Source: Azospirillum brasilense
Lineage (GTDB): Bacteria; Pseudomonadota; Alphaproteobacteria; Azospirillales; Azospirillaceae
NCBI RefSeq assembly: GCF_005222205.1
Contig: NZ_CP032348.1
Span: 461,001 to 525,000 of the forward strand
Direction: 5' to 3'
DNA: 64,000 nucleotides
Part shown: in pieces, positions 7,645 through 15,725 of the stretch
Numbering within the stretch: position 1 is the first letter of the stretch
Layout of the letters: each line of letters starts with the position of its first letter
Program-made: the position numbers and the translations under genes
Notes under the pieces: generated by a model
Told to the model about the DNA's origin: nothing
Database searches by the model: none
What the model saw: the letters and a program-made list of their open reading frames with translations, nothing else

Positions 7645-8846
7645 AGCGCCCCCTGCTCGCGCAGGGCGGCGATGCGCTCCGGCCCGATGCCGATGCGGCC
7701 CAGCACGTCCTCGGTGTCGGCGCCCAGCGCCGGGGCGGGGCGGGTGGGAAGGCGCTCGCCGCCGATGCGCACCGGTCCGGTCAGCATCCGCACCTTACCC
7801 GTTCCGTCTGGGGCCGACCCGTCCGGGTAGGAGAAGTCGGCCACCCGGTCGCTCTCGCTGACGAAGGGGTTCTCCAGCGATTGGGCAATGTCGAGGACCG
7901 GGGCGGCGGGAACGGCGCCGCCGAGGATCTCCACCCACTCCGCCGTGTCGCGCTGGCCGAGCACCTCGTCCAGCAGGACGGTGAGCAGCTCGCGGTTGGC
8001 CAGCCGGTCCTTGAAGCTGCGGAAGCGCGGGTCGTCCCCCCATTCCGGCTTGCCGATCTTGTCGCAGAAGACCGGCCAGAACTTTTCCTTGTTGCACATG
8101 ACGAACAGCCAGCCGTCGCGCGTCCGGTAGAGCTGCGACGGGGTCAGGGAGGGGTGCGCGGAGCGCGGCTCCCGCCCCTGGTTGTGGCCGCCGTTGAGGT
8201 ACCAGGTGGCGAGGTAGGTCATGTTGTGCAGCGCCGTGTCGAACAGGCTGACGTCCACGTCCGAACCCTTGCCGCTGGCCCGCGCCCCGACCACGCCGGA
8301 GACGAGGCCGAAGGCGGTCATCAGGCCGGTCATCATGTCGACCACCGACATGCCGAAGCGGGCGGGCGGCCCGTCCGGCTCGCCGGTCACCGACAGGTAG
8401 CCGGCCTCCGCCTGCATCAGATAGTCGTAGCCCGGCCAGGCCCGCCGCGGCCCCGTGCGCCCGTAGGCGGACAGGTGGGCGCAGACGATCTTGGGGTTGA
8501 CCGCCTTCAGATGCTCGTAGGTCAGGCCCAGCTTGTCCGGCAGGTCGCCGCGCAGGTTGTCCAGCACGGCGTCGGCGTGGCGCACCAGCTCGTGCAGCAC
8601 CGCCATGCCCTCGGGGTGCTTCAGGTTGAGGGTGATGCTGCGCTTGTTGCGGTTGAAGGACTGGTAGAAGTGGCTGTTGCCGGGGCCGAAGAAATGGGGG
8701 CCGACATGCCGGCCGACCTCGCCGCCTTCGGCGGGATTCTCGACCTTGATGACTTCGGCCCCGAGATCGGCCAGCAGCATGGTGCCGAACGGGCCGGCGC
8801 CGTATTGCTCCACGGCGATGACGGTGACGCCTTCGAGGGGTAGCAC
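7641..8846 (-). CDS. CaiB/BaiF (family III) CoA-transferase, probable itaconate CoA-transferase
   Basis: A 401-residue family III CoA-transferase. The nucleophilic aspartate is Asp170 in FGMSVVDMMTG, matching Asp169 of formyl-CoA transferase. The N-terminal VTVIAVEQYGAGPFGTMLLADLGAEVIKVE is the family opening, quoted here in part as AGPFGTMLLADLGAEVIKVE. The GTG start at 8846 has AGGGAG 7 bases upstream. Together with the MaoC hydratase and CitE lyase it fits the Ict step, which moves CoA from succinyl-CoA to itaconate. Transfer to mesaconate or citramalate is a real alternative. It is the fourth gene of the maoC operon, followed by gntR with an overlap. Confidence 0.85.
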   Translation of the reverse strand: MLPLEGVTVIAVEQYGAGPFGTMLLADLGAEVIKVENPAEGGEVGRHVGPHFFGPGNSHFYQSFNRNKRSITLNLKHPEGMAVLHELVRHADAVLDNLRGDLPDKLGLTYEHLKAVNPKIVCAHLSAYGRTGPRRAWPGYDYLMQAEAGYLSVTGEPDGPPARFGMSVVDMMTGLMTAFGLVSGVVGARASGKGSDVDVSLFDTALHNMTYLATWYLNGGHNQGREPRSAHPSLTPSQLYRTRDGWLFVMCNKEKFWPVFCDKIGKPEWGDDPRFRSFKDRLANRELLTVLLDEVLGQRDTAEWVEILGGAVPAAPVLDIAQSLENPFVSESDRVADFSYPDGSAPDGTGKVRMLTGPVRIGGERLPTRPAPALGADTEDVLGRIGIGPERIAALREQGAL

Positions 8847-8895
8847 GCGGTGTCTCCCTGATGGGGGTGTGCGGGGTGTGTGGGGAGTGGTTGCA

Positions 8896-8985
8896 CTTGC
8901 CCCCCTCCCGGCCTCCCCCCGCTGCGCACGGGGAGGAGAGAAGTCCCCTCCCCTGCGTCAGCGGGGGAGGGTTAGGGTGGGGGCC
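8896..8985. repeat. Intergenic GC-rich palindromic repeat, copy A
   Basis: About 90 bases between the CoA-transferase and acyl-CoA dehydrogenase genes are made of C-tracts and G-tracts that can fold on themselves. The block CCCCTCCCCTGCG, then GCGGGGGAGGGTTAGGG, is repeated almost exactly at 31847-31887. Both copies also start with CTTGCCCCCC. It looks like a REP/BIME-type element; no transposase is nearby. Confidence 0.7.
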
Positions 8986-9003
8986 CGTCGCGACCACCCA
9001 TCC

Positions 9004-10182
9004 TCACACCGGATTCTGCTCGATCAGCCGCTTGGCGATGATGATGCGCTGGATCTCGTTGGTGCCCTCGCCGATGCACAGCAGGGGGGCGTCGCGGTAG
9101 AGCCGCTCGACCACGAACTCCTTGGAGTAGCCGTAGCCGCCATGGATGCGCATGGCGTCCAGGGAGTTCTCCACCGCCGCTTCGGAGGCGAAGAGCTTGG
9201 CCATGCCGGCCTCGTAGTCGCAGCGCTCGCCGCGGTCGAGCGCCTTGGCCGCCTGCTGCACGAGAAGCCGCGCCGCGGAGACGCGGGTCGCCATGTCGGC
9301 CAGCTTCATCGCCACGGCCTGATGCTCGTGGATCGGCTTGCCGAAGGTCTTGCGCTGCTGGCTGTACTTCACGGATTCGTCCAGCGCCGCCTGGGCGACG
9401 CCGACGCCGCGCGCCGCCACGTTGACCCGGCCCAGCTCCAGGCCGGAGATGGCGCAGGCCATGCCGCGGCCCTCGACCCCGCCGATCAGCCGGTCGGCCG
9501 GGACGCGGTAGTCCTCGAAGACCAGCTCGGCGGAATCGATGCCCTTGTAGCCCAGCTTCTCCAGCTTGCGGCTGACCTTGAAGCCCGGCCCCTTCTCGGC
9601 CAGGAACATCGTCATGCCCTTGTGGCGGGGCTGTGCCGTCGGGTCGGTCTTGACCAGCAGGGCGAAGCAGCTTCCCTGGATGCCGTTGGTGATCCAGGTC
9701 TTCGAGCCGTTGATGACGTAATCGTCGCCGTCGCGCTTGGCCACCGTGCGGATGGCCTGCAGGTCGGTGCCGCAGTCCGGCTCCGTCAGAGCGAGGCCAC
9801 CGCGCAGCTCGCCGGTGGCGAAGCGCGGCAGGAAGGCGGCCTTCTGCTCCTCCGTCCCGGTCTTGGTGACGATGAAGGCCATGATGAGGTGCGAGTTGAT
9901 GATGCCGGACAGCGACATCCACACCGACGAGATGCGCTCGATCATCTTGGCGTAGGTGGAGGGGCGCAGACCGAGCCCGCCGTATTCCTCGGGGATCGTC
10001 GCCCCGAACAGGCCCAGCTCCTTCATCCGCTCGACGATCTCGTCGGGGTAGGCGTCGTCATGCTCCAGCTTCAGGGCGACCGGCCGGACATGGCGGTCGA
10101 GGAAGCGGTCCACGCTGTCGAGGATCAGGCGCTCCTGCTCGTCGCGTTCCGCGTCGGTCATGCTGGTGGTGGTGTCGCTCAT
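9004..10182 (-). CDS. Acyl-CoA dehydrogenase
   Basis: A 392-residue FAD flavoprotein of full family length. It shows the ALTEPDCGTDLQAIRT signature that contacts FAD and substrate, and the C-terminal IGEGTNEIQRIIIAKRLI with catalytic Glu372 in the usual late position. It oxidises a short or branched acyl-CoA at C2-C3 and passes electrons to ETF. Its place between the MmgE/PrpD and CoA-transferase genes matches the dehydrogenase carried in pseudomonad itaconate clusters, where its exact role is unclear. GGGAAA lies before the ATG. Confidence 0.93.
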   Translation of the reverse strand: MSDTTTSMTDAERDEQERLILDSVDRFLDRHVRPVALKLEHDDAYPDEIVERMKELGLFGATIPEEYGGLGLRPSTYAKMIERISSVWMSLSGIINSHLIMAFIVTKTGTEEQKAAFLPRFATGELRGGLALTEPDCGTDLQAIRTVAKRDGDDYVINGSKTWITNGIQGSCFALLVKTDPTAQPRHKGMTMFLAEKGPGFKVSRKLEKLGYKGIDSAELVFEDYRVPADRLIGGVEGRGMACAISGLELGRVNVAARGVGVAQAALDESVKYSQQRKTFGKPIHEHQAVAMKLADMATRVSAARLLVQQAAKALDRGERCDYEAGMAKLFASEAAVENSLDAMRIHGGYGYSKEFVVERLYRDAPLLCIGEGTNEIQRIIIAKRLIEQNPV

Positions 10183-10205
10183 GGCGTGTTTCCCGGAATG
10201 GATGG

Positions 10206-11612
10206 TCAGCGGACGGACGGCGACAGGACGGACAGCGAGTCCGCCGCGCGCGGGCTGGCGTCGAGGCCGAGGACGGCGTCGGCGATGCGCGCCGCGGCGG
10301 TCTCGTTCACGGTCATGGCGGCGTTGCCGCGGTACTTGTCCACGATCTCGGCGTTGGACAGCGGGCGGTCGGCGGCGCCGCGGTTGATGTGCTCGCGGTG
10401 GCGCAGCTCCCGCCCGTCGTCGAGCGTGATGACCAGCTCGCCCGAATAGGCCTTGGGGAAGGGCGAGTCCGGATCGTGGCGGTAGGACACCTTCGACGCG
10501 ATGTCGAGGATCGCCGCGTCGCCCAGCGCGTCATTCTCCAGCTCCGCCAGGGTCAGGCGCCCGCGCACCAGCGCTGCGGCGACCAGGAAGGGCACGCTGA
10601 ACTGCGCGTCGTAGGAGTTGGACGGCCGCTTCTTGTTGGCCTCCGGCTCGCAGACGGTCTTGACCACCTGCTCGGGCACCAGCGCCTCGATGCGGCGGAT
10701 GCGCGCGGTGTCGAGGCCGTCGCGGCGCAGCTCCAGGGCGGCGTCGACGCAGGCGTGGGTGAAGTGGCAGGCCGGGTAGGGCTTGATCGCCGTCGCCATC
10801 AGCTCCCACGTCTCGCCGAGGCCGGCGGTGGCGATGCCGAGTTCCGCGCGACCGGCCTCCTTGCCGAGATAGGCGTTGAACAGGCCGAAGCGGCCCTCGT
10901 AGGGGCGGGTGACGCCGGTGAAGCCCTCGCGGGCCAGCGCCGCCGCGGTGATGCCCGCCGCCGCCGCCCAGCCGGGATGCAGGCGCTTGTTCCAGGCGCC
11001 GTCCTCCAGGAACTCCAGGCTGCCGCTCGCCATCGACAGGGCGATGCCCTGGGCGGCGGCGAGCTGCGCGCGGGTCAGGCCGAGCAGCCGGCCGGCGGCC
11101 AGCGCGCAGCCGAACACGCCGATCATGCCCGTCGGGTGGAAGCCCACCTGGTGGAAGCCGCCGCGCGCCACCGCGCCGAGCCGGGCCGCCACCTCGACGC
11201 CCAGCACATAGGCGCTGACCACGGAACGGCCGTCCGCCCCGGTCATCGCCGCCGCCGACAGCACGGCGGGCATCACGCTGGCGGTCGGGTGGATGACGCC
11301 GCCGATGTGGGTGTCGTCGTAGTCGAGGCCGTGGCAGAGCAGCCCGTTGACCGTCGCCGCGTCGCGGGCGGGCAGCGCCGCGGGCATGCCGATCACCGGC
11401 ACCGGCCCCTCCCCCGCCAGCCCGCGCAGCGCGGTCAGCGTCTTGTGGGCGAAGTCGTAGCGCGTCGAGGCGAGCGCGATGCCCACGGCGTCCAGCATGT
11501 GGTGCGGCGCGCGGGTGCGGACCTCCGCCGGGATGGCGTCGTCGGGGGTGTCGGCGACGAAGGCCGCCAGCGTGGCGGCGATGGATTCCATGGTCGGATC
11601 GGTGGCGGGCAT
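10206..11612 (-). CDS. MmgE/PrpD family protein
   Basis: A 468-residue member of the family that holds 2-methylcitrate dehydratase (PrpD), cis-aconitate decarboxylase (which makes itaconate) and iminodisuccinate epimerase. The central LCHGLDYDDTHIGGVIHPTA carries the conserved active-site Asp/His cluster, and KPYPACHFTHACVDAALELR is the other family signature. GGAGG stands 4-5 bases before the ATG. The fold and context point to a branched C5-C7 di- or tricarboxylate, but the exact reaction cannot be decided by eye. It is cotranscribed with the acyl-CoA dehydrogenase (23-base gap). Confidence 0.9.
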   Translation of the reverse strand: MPATDPTMESIAATLAAFVADTPDDAIPAEVRTRAPHHMLDAVGIALASTRYDFAHKTLTALRGLAGEGPVPVIGMPAALPARDAATVNGLLCHGLDYDDTHIGGVIHPTASVMPAVLSAAAMTGADGRSVVSAYVLGVEVAARLGAVARGGFHQVGFHPTGMIGVFGCALAAGRLLGLTRAQLAAAQGIALSMASGSLEFLEDGAWNKRLHPGWAAAAGITAAALAREGFTGVTRPYEGRFGLFNAYLGKEAGRAELGIATAGLGETWELMATAIKPYPACHFTHACVDAALELRRDGLDTARIRRIEALVPEQVVKTVCEPEANKKRPSNSYDAQFSVPFLVAAALVRGRLTLAELENDALGDAAILDIASKVSYRHDPDSPFPKAYSGELVITLDDGRELRHREHINRGAADRPLSNAEIVDKYRGNAAMTVNETAAARIADAVLGLDASPRAADSLSVLSPSVR

Positions 11613-11659
11613 GGTTCCTCCCTCTTGTTCTTCTCGGGCTATCTGTTCGTCTGGGATTG

Positions 11660-11687
11660 TCCGGATCAGTCGCTCCGGATCAGTCGC
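11660..11687. repeat. Perfect 14-bp tandem duplication over the maoC stop
   Basis: TCCGGATCAGTCGC occurs twice in a row. The second copy contains the maoC stop codon and the first is its echo just downstream, so the gene end appears to have been duplicated by slippage. Confidence 0.85.
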
Positions 11688-12177
11688 CGATGCCGTGGCC
11701 CCGCTTGGGGACGAGGCTGGCCCGTTCGAAGGTCAGGAAGACCGTGCCGTCGGCCTTGTAGCCCTCGGTGTAGGTGGTCACGATGCCCTGGGTCGGGCGC
11801 TTCTTGGATTCGCGCACGTCCAGCACCTTGGAGCGCGCGTAGATCGTATCGCCGGGGAAGACCGGGGCGACCAACTTGATCTCCTTCCAGCCCAGGTTGG
11901 CGACCGACTTGTAGGAGACGTCGTCCACCGTCATGCCCAGAACCATGGCCAGCGTCAGCCCGCTGTTGACCAGCGGTTTGCCGAACTCCGACTTCTCGGC
12001 GAAGGCGTGGTCGCAGTGCATGGGGTGGCGGTTCATCGTCAGCAGGCTGAACTGGATGTTGTCCGCTTCGGTGATGGTCCGGCCGGGGCGGTGCTCGTAG
12101 ACATCGCCGACGGTGAAATCCTCAAGGTAGCGGCCAAGGTCGGCGACGATGGTCCGCGGTTCCTGAACATCGGGCAT
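11680..12177 (-). CDS. MaoC-like hot-dog hydratase, probable itaconyl-CoA hydratase
   Basis: A 165-residue single hot-dog-fold protein. The segment NRHPMHCDHAFAEKSEFGKP, then LVNSGLTLAMV, aligns with the hydratase-2 motif: Pro and the final His are kept, but the usual Asp and Asn are Asn and His. Start at 12177 gives a compact domain; an upstream Met at 12231 would add a basic tail lying over the operator region. Paired with a CaiB transferase and a CitE lyase it fits Ich, hydrating itaconyl-CoA to citramalyl-CoA. Mesaconyl-CoA hydration is the alternative. It is the first gene of the minus-strand operon. Confidence 0.85.
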   Translation of the reverse strand: MPDVQEPRTIVADLGRYLEDFTVGDVYEHRPGRTITEADNIQFSLLTMNRHPMHCDHAFAEKSEFGKPLVNSGLTLAMVLGMTVDDVSYKSVANLGWKEIKLVAPVFPGDTIYARSKVLDVRESKKRPTQGIVTTYTEGYKADGTVFLTFERASLVPKRGHGIGD

Positions 12178-12266
12178 GGGCGGGCGTCTCTTGTCTGCGG
12201 ATCGGAGGGGTGAGTGCGGGGCGCCGATCATTTCAAGGTGACATGTTCAGCGCGTGTGATAGCATG

Positions 12267-12278
12267 TTGTACGTACAA
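12267..12278. promoter_or_regulatory. GntR-type operator candidate between maoC and citE
   Basis: TTGTACGTACAA is a perfect 12-base palindrome in the 135-base gap between the divergent maoC and citE genes. GntR-family operators typically have GT and AC half-sites a few bases apart. It matches 11 of 12 bases with a site upstream of dctP at 14512-14523. Confidence 0.6.
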
Positions 12279-12312
12279 ATAACACGCCACCTCACCCTTG
12301 GAAAGCGTTTTC

Positions 12313-13209
12313 ATGCCCAACAACCCGCAAGCCCCAGCAACGGCGCCGGAATCGCCGGCCCGCCGCTCCTACCTGTTCGTTCCCGGTGCCCGTCCCGACC
12401 GTTTCGGCAAGGCCCTGGGGGCCGGCGCCGACGCGGTCATCATCGATCTGGAGGACGCGGTGGCCCCCGGCGACAAGGACAGCGCCCGCGCCGCCGTCTG
12501 CGCCTTCCTGCGGGAACACGACGGCGCGGGCGGGCCGGCGGTTTTCGTTCGAACCAATTCGCTGCGCAGCCGCACCGGCCTGCTCGACATCCTCGCCCTG
12601 ACGGATCTGCCGGACGGCGCGGCGCCGCGCTGGGCGGGAATCCTGCTGCCGAAGGTGGATGGGGCCGAGGATGTCCGGCTGGCTGCCGGACTTCTCGACG
12701 AGCGCAATCTCCCCGGCGCGCTCGGCGCGCTGATCGAGAGCGCCGACGGGCTGGAGAACGTTATGGCGATCGCCGCGGCCTCCCCCCGCCTGTCCTTCCT
12801 GATGTTCGGCGGGGCCGACCTGTCGGCGGAACTGCGCGTGCCGCTGTCCTGGGAGCCGCTGGTCCAGGCCCGCACCCGCATCGTGCACGCCGCTGCCCGA
12901 TTCGGGCTGGACGCGCTGGACATGCCGTGGATCGCGCTGGACGACGAGGAGGGCTACCGGCGGGAGCTGGCGCGCAGCGTCCTCCACGGCTTCACCGCGC
13001 GCTCAGCCATCCACCCCAAGCAGATCACCGCCATCCACGACGCCTACACCCCGTCGCCGGAGGCGGTTCTCCGCGCCGGACGGGTCCTGGCCGCCTTCGA
13101 GGCCGCGGGCGGCGGGGTCTGCGTGCTGGACGGCAAGCTGGTCGAACGCCCCCTGGTGCTGGGGTCCCATCGAATCCTGGCATTGGCCCGCCGCGCCGGA
13201 ATGCTGTAG
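12313..13209 (+). CDS. HpcH/HpaI-CitE family lyase, probable citramalyl-CoA lyase
   Basis: A 298-residue TIM-barrel lyase of the CitE type. Motifs are SYLFVPGARPDRFGKALGAG, the acidic metal-binding VIIDLEDAVAPGDKDSAR, VRTNSLRSRTG, and ESADGLENVMAIAAASPR followed by FGGADLSAEL. It splits a 3-hydroxy-acyl-CoA; with the transferase and MaoC neighbours the likely reaction is citramalyl-CoA to acetyl-CoA plus pyruvate. Malyl-CoA-type activity is possible. The ATG at 12313 has GGAAAG 7 bases upstream. It is divergent from maoC across a palindrome and leads into the MFS gene. Confidence 0.88.
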   Translation: MPNNPQAPATAPESPARRSYLFVPGARPDRFGKALGAGADAVIIDLEDAVAPGDKDSARAAVCAFLREHDGAGGPAVFVRTNSLRSRTGLLDILALTDLPDGAAPRWAGILLPKVDGAEDVRLAAGLLDERNLPGALGALIESADGLENVMAIAAASPRLSFLMFGGADLSAELRVPLSWEPLVQARTRIVHAAARFGLDALDMPWIALDDEEGYRRELARSVLHGFTARSAIHPKQITAIHDAYTPSPEAVLRAGRVLAAFEAAGGGVCVLDGKLVERPLVLGSHRILALARRAGML

Positions 13210-13278
13210 GCCAGGAATCGACCGTTCACGCGCGCCGCGCCACCGCCACTTGTCCGGACCCTACAAGACGCAAGGCCC

Positions 13279-14481
13279 ATGACCACGCAAGAAACCCCGC
13301 CCGCCCCCTTTCCCCTGCTGCTGGCGGAGGTGACCAGCGTTCAGACCGTCGCCACCCTGTCGGTCCTGACGCTGGCGACGGTCGCCCCGCTGGCCGCCGC
13401 CTCGCTGGGGGTCGGGTCGGAGGCGGTCGGCTACCAGATCAGCGTCATCTACAGCGCCGCCGCGCTGGTGTCCGCCTTCGCCGGTCTGGTGGTCCGCCGC
13501 TGGGGCGCCGGCACGGTGGGTGTCCTGGCGCTGGGGCTGGGGCTGGTGGGCTGCCTGGGCCTCGCCACCGGCTCCCTGTGGGTGGCGGCGCTGGCGTCGG
13601 TGCTGCTCGGCATCGGCTACGGGCTGGTGAACCCCTCCTCCTCCCACCTGCTGAACCGCTTCACCCCGCCGGCGCGGCGCAATCTGGTCTTCTCGCTGAA
13701 GCAGACCGGTGTGCCGCTGGCCGGCGTGCTGGCCGGGCTGACCCTGCCGGGAATCGGCGAGATCGCCGGCTGGCGCGGGGCGGCGCTGGCGGTGGCCGCC
13801 ATGTTCGCGCTGCTGCTGGTCCTCTTCGCGCCGGGCCGCCGGGTGTGGGACGACGACCGCAGCCCCGGCCTACCGATCCGCGGCAACCTGATGGAGGGGC
13901 CGCGGCTGGTCTGGCGGGTGCCGGCGCTGCGCGGCTTCGCCCTGATGGGCTTCTTCTTCTCGGCGATCCAGCTGTCGCTGATGGCCTTCACGGTGAACAT
14001 GCTGGTGCACGACCTGCACTGGTCCATCGTGTCGGCCGGGCTGGCCGTGTCGGTCATGCAGGCGGCGGGGGCGGCGGCGCGCATCGGCTGGGGGCTTCTG
14101 GCCGACCGGCTGCGCTCCGGCGTGGCGGTGCTGGGCGGCATCGGCGGGCTGTCCGCCGCCTCCGCCCTGGCCACCGCCGGGCTGGGGCCGAGCTGGCCGG
14201 TGCCCGCGGTGATCGGCGTGCTGACGGTGTTCGGCGTCGCCGCCATCGGCTGGAACGGCGTGTTCCTGGCGGAGGTGGCGCGGGTCGCCCCGAAGGGCAC
14301 GGCCAGCACGGCGACCGGCGGCGCGCTGATGTTCACCTTCTCCGGCGTGGTCGTCGGGCCGGCGCTGTTCGCCACCCTGTTCAACGCGGTCGGCAGCTAC
14401 GGCGAGACCTTCGCCCTGATGATGGCTTTCCCGCTGGCCGGGGCGGCGGCCGTCCTGTTCTGGTCGCGCCGCAAAACTTGA
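13279..14481 (+). CDS. MFS transporter
   Basis: A 400-residue major facilitator with about twelve hydrophobic segments. The family hints are the loop LNRFTPPARRNLVFSLKQTG in the N-half and ARIGWGLLADRLRSG, the A-like motif between helices 8 and 9. AAGG stands 4 bases before the ATG. It starts 69 bases after citE and probably shares its promoter, so import of the acid degraded by the island (or export of a product) is a fair guess. The substrate is not visible in the sequence. Confidence 0.88.
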   Translation: MTTQETPPAPFPLLLAEVTSVQTVATLSVLTLATVAPLAAASLGVGSEAVGYQISVIYSAAALVSAFAGLVVRRWGAGTVGVLALGLGLVGCLGLATGSLWVAALASVLLGIGYGLVNPSSSHLLNRFTPPARRNLVFSLKQTGVPLAGVLAGLTLPGIGEIAGWRGAALAVAAMFALLLVLFAPGRRVWDDDRSPGLPIRGNLMEGPRLVWRVPALRGFALMGFFFSAIQLSLMAFTVNMLVHDLHWSIVSAGLAVSVMQAAGAAARIGWGLLADRLRSGVAVLGGIGGLSAASALATAGLGPSWPVPAVIGVLTVFGVAAIGWNGVFLAEVARVAPKGTASTATGGALMFTFSGVVVGPALFATLFNAVGSYGETFALMMAFPLAGAAAVLFWSRRKT

Positions 14482-14511
14482 TGGCGAGGGTCATAGGCCC
14501 ATCGCGTAGAG

Positions 14512-14523
14512 TTGTCCGTACAA
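14512..14523. promoter_or_regulatory. GntR-type operator candidate upstream of dctP, site 1
   Basis: TTGTCCGTACAA differs by one base from the palindrome between maoC and citE (12267-12278), and both are followed by an AT-rich triplet run. It lies 89 bases before the dctP start. Confidence 0.55.
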
Positions 14524-14557
14524 TAATGTTGGCACTGCCCACTGTTTTCCCCTATGA

Positions 14558-14569
14558 TCGTTCGGACAA
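14558..14569. promoter_or_regulatory. GntR-type operator candidate upstream of dctP, site 2
   Basis: On the minus strand this reads TTGTCCGAACGA, matching site 1 at 10 of 12 positions. Centre spacing to site 1 is 46 bases, a distance that would let two dimers bracket a promoter. Weaker than site 1. Confidence 0.4.
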
Positions 14570-14611
14570 GCGGGCCAGAAGCGTCCGAACGCAGCAATGG
14601 GAGGGAAGCCA

Positions 14612-15643
14612 ATGTTCAATCCGTCACTCTTCAGGCCATTCTGGGCGAAGACGCTGCTGGTCGGCATGACCGTGGCCGGGCTGGCCGCCGGGACGTCGGG
14701 CCAGGCCCGCGCGCAGGCGGCGCCGGTCGAGATGGTGATGACGGACGAGATCGCGACGTCCCACTGGACCGCCAAGATGATGGACGAGTATGCGGCCCTC
14801 ATCGAAGAACGTTCGAAGGGCCGCATCAAGCCGAAGGTCTTCCACTCCGGCACGCTCTACAAGGACAAGGACGCCGTCGCCGCCCTCGGGTCGGGCGCCG
14901 TGCACATGGTCTGGCCGGTCAGCGTGCAGCTTGAGAGCATCGCCCCGCAGTACGGCGTGGTGAACCTGCCCTTCGCCGTCACCGATGCCGCGATGTCCAA
15001 GCCGGAAACCGCGCAGGAAGTGTCCAAGCTGCTGTCCGGGCTGGTGGCCGACAAGGGTATCCGCGTCATGGGGCTGATGCGCACCGCCGACCTGATCTTC
15101 CTGTTCAAGGACAAGGAGGTCGACTCCGTCGGCGACCTGAAGGGCAGCAAGATCCGCCTGACCGGCGGCCGCGTCCTGCAGCTTCTGATGCGCGACTTCG
15201 GGGCCAGCCCGGTGTCGATGCCCGCCTCCGAAATGGCGGCGGCGCTGATGCAGGGCGCCATCGACGGCATCTACACCTCCGCCGGCGGCTGGGAGATGGT
15301 CGGCACCAACGCCGCCAAGGTCGCCTCGCTGATACCGGGCATGAGCCTGCTCACCTACTCCGTCCTGGTCGACGACAAGTGGATGAAGGGCCTGCCCGAC
15401 GATCTGCGCCAGGTGGTGGAGACGACCACCAACGAGATCATCGCCAAGCAGTGGCAGCGCGCCATCGACGCCGACAAGAAGACCATGGATCAGATGATCG
15501 CCCAGGGCGGGCGGCTGGCCGTGGCTCCCGAGGCGGAGCAGGCGAAGTTCCGCGAGATCGCCAACAAGGTCAACCAGGACTACGTCCGGCGCTACCCTGA
15601 GGTCTGGAAGCAGTATCAGGCCATCGTCGGCGACAAGAGCTGA
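14612..15643 (+). CDS. dctP: TRAP transporter solute-binding protein, DctP family
   Basis: A 343-residue periplasmic binding protein. A signal peptide covers roughly residues 1-36, ending at GQARAQA. The DctP core includes MDEYAALIEERSKGRIKPKV, the GAVHMVWPVS strand and DLKGSKIRLTGGRVLQLLM, where Arg in the KIR motif normally salt-bridges a carboxylate ligand. The start at 14612 has GGGAGG upstream. It stands alone as a plus-strand gene, 10 kb from dctQM; sharing an operator with citE argues that it serves the same regulon and may be the missing binding subunit. Confidence 0.93.
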   Translation: MFNPSLFRPFWAKTLLVGMTVAGLAAGTSGQARAQAAPVEMVMTDEIATSHWTAKMMDEYAALIEERSKGRIKPKVFHSGTLYKDKDAVAALGSGAVHMVWPVSVQLESIAPQYGVVNLPFAVTDAAMSKPETAQEVSKLLSGLVADKGIRVMGLMRTADLIFLFKDKEVDSVGDLKGSKIRLTGGRVLQLLMRDFGASPVSMPASEMAAALMQGAIDGIYTSAGGWEMVGTNAAKVASLIPGMSLLTYSVLVDDKWMKGLPDDLRQVVETTTNEIIAKQWQRAIDADKKTMDQMIAQGGRLAVAPEAEQAKFREIANKVNQDYVRRYPEVWKQYQAIVGDKS

Positions 15644-15668
15644 GGCGATCCCCCTCGCTTCACCTCGC

Positions 15669-15715
15669 GGTGCGGGCGGCGTTCCGGAAGGGGCGCCACC
15701 CGCACCGATTTTTTT
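15669..15715 (+). terminator. Rho-independent terminator after dctP
   Basis: GGTGCGGG pairs with CCCGCACC, with an inner GGCG/CGCC extension after one unpaired position, and is followed by GA and a run of seven or more T. It lies 26 bases after the dctP stop and before the convergent SDR gene. Confidence 0.9.
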
Positions 15716-15725
15716 ATAAGGACCC

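Noticed and set aside
8896-8985. Rho-independent terminator
   Set aside because: Strong G/C pairing but no T-tract, and a near copy at 31804-31892 shows it is a repeat element.
14397-14853. Minus-strand frames over the MFS-dctP gap
   Set aside because: They overlap the operator sites and the DctP signal peptide; no coding character.
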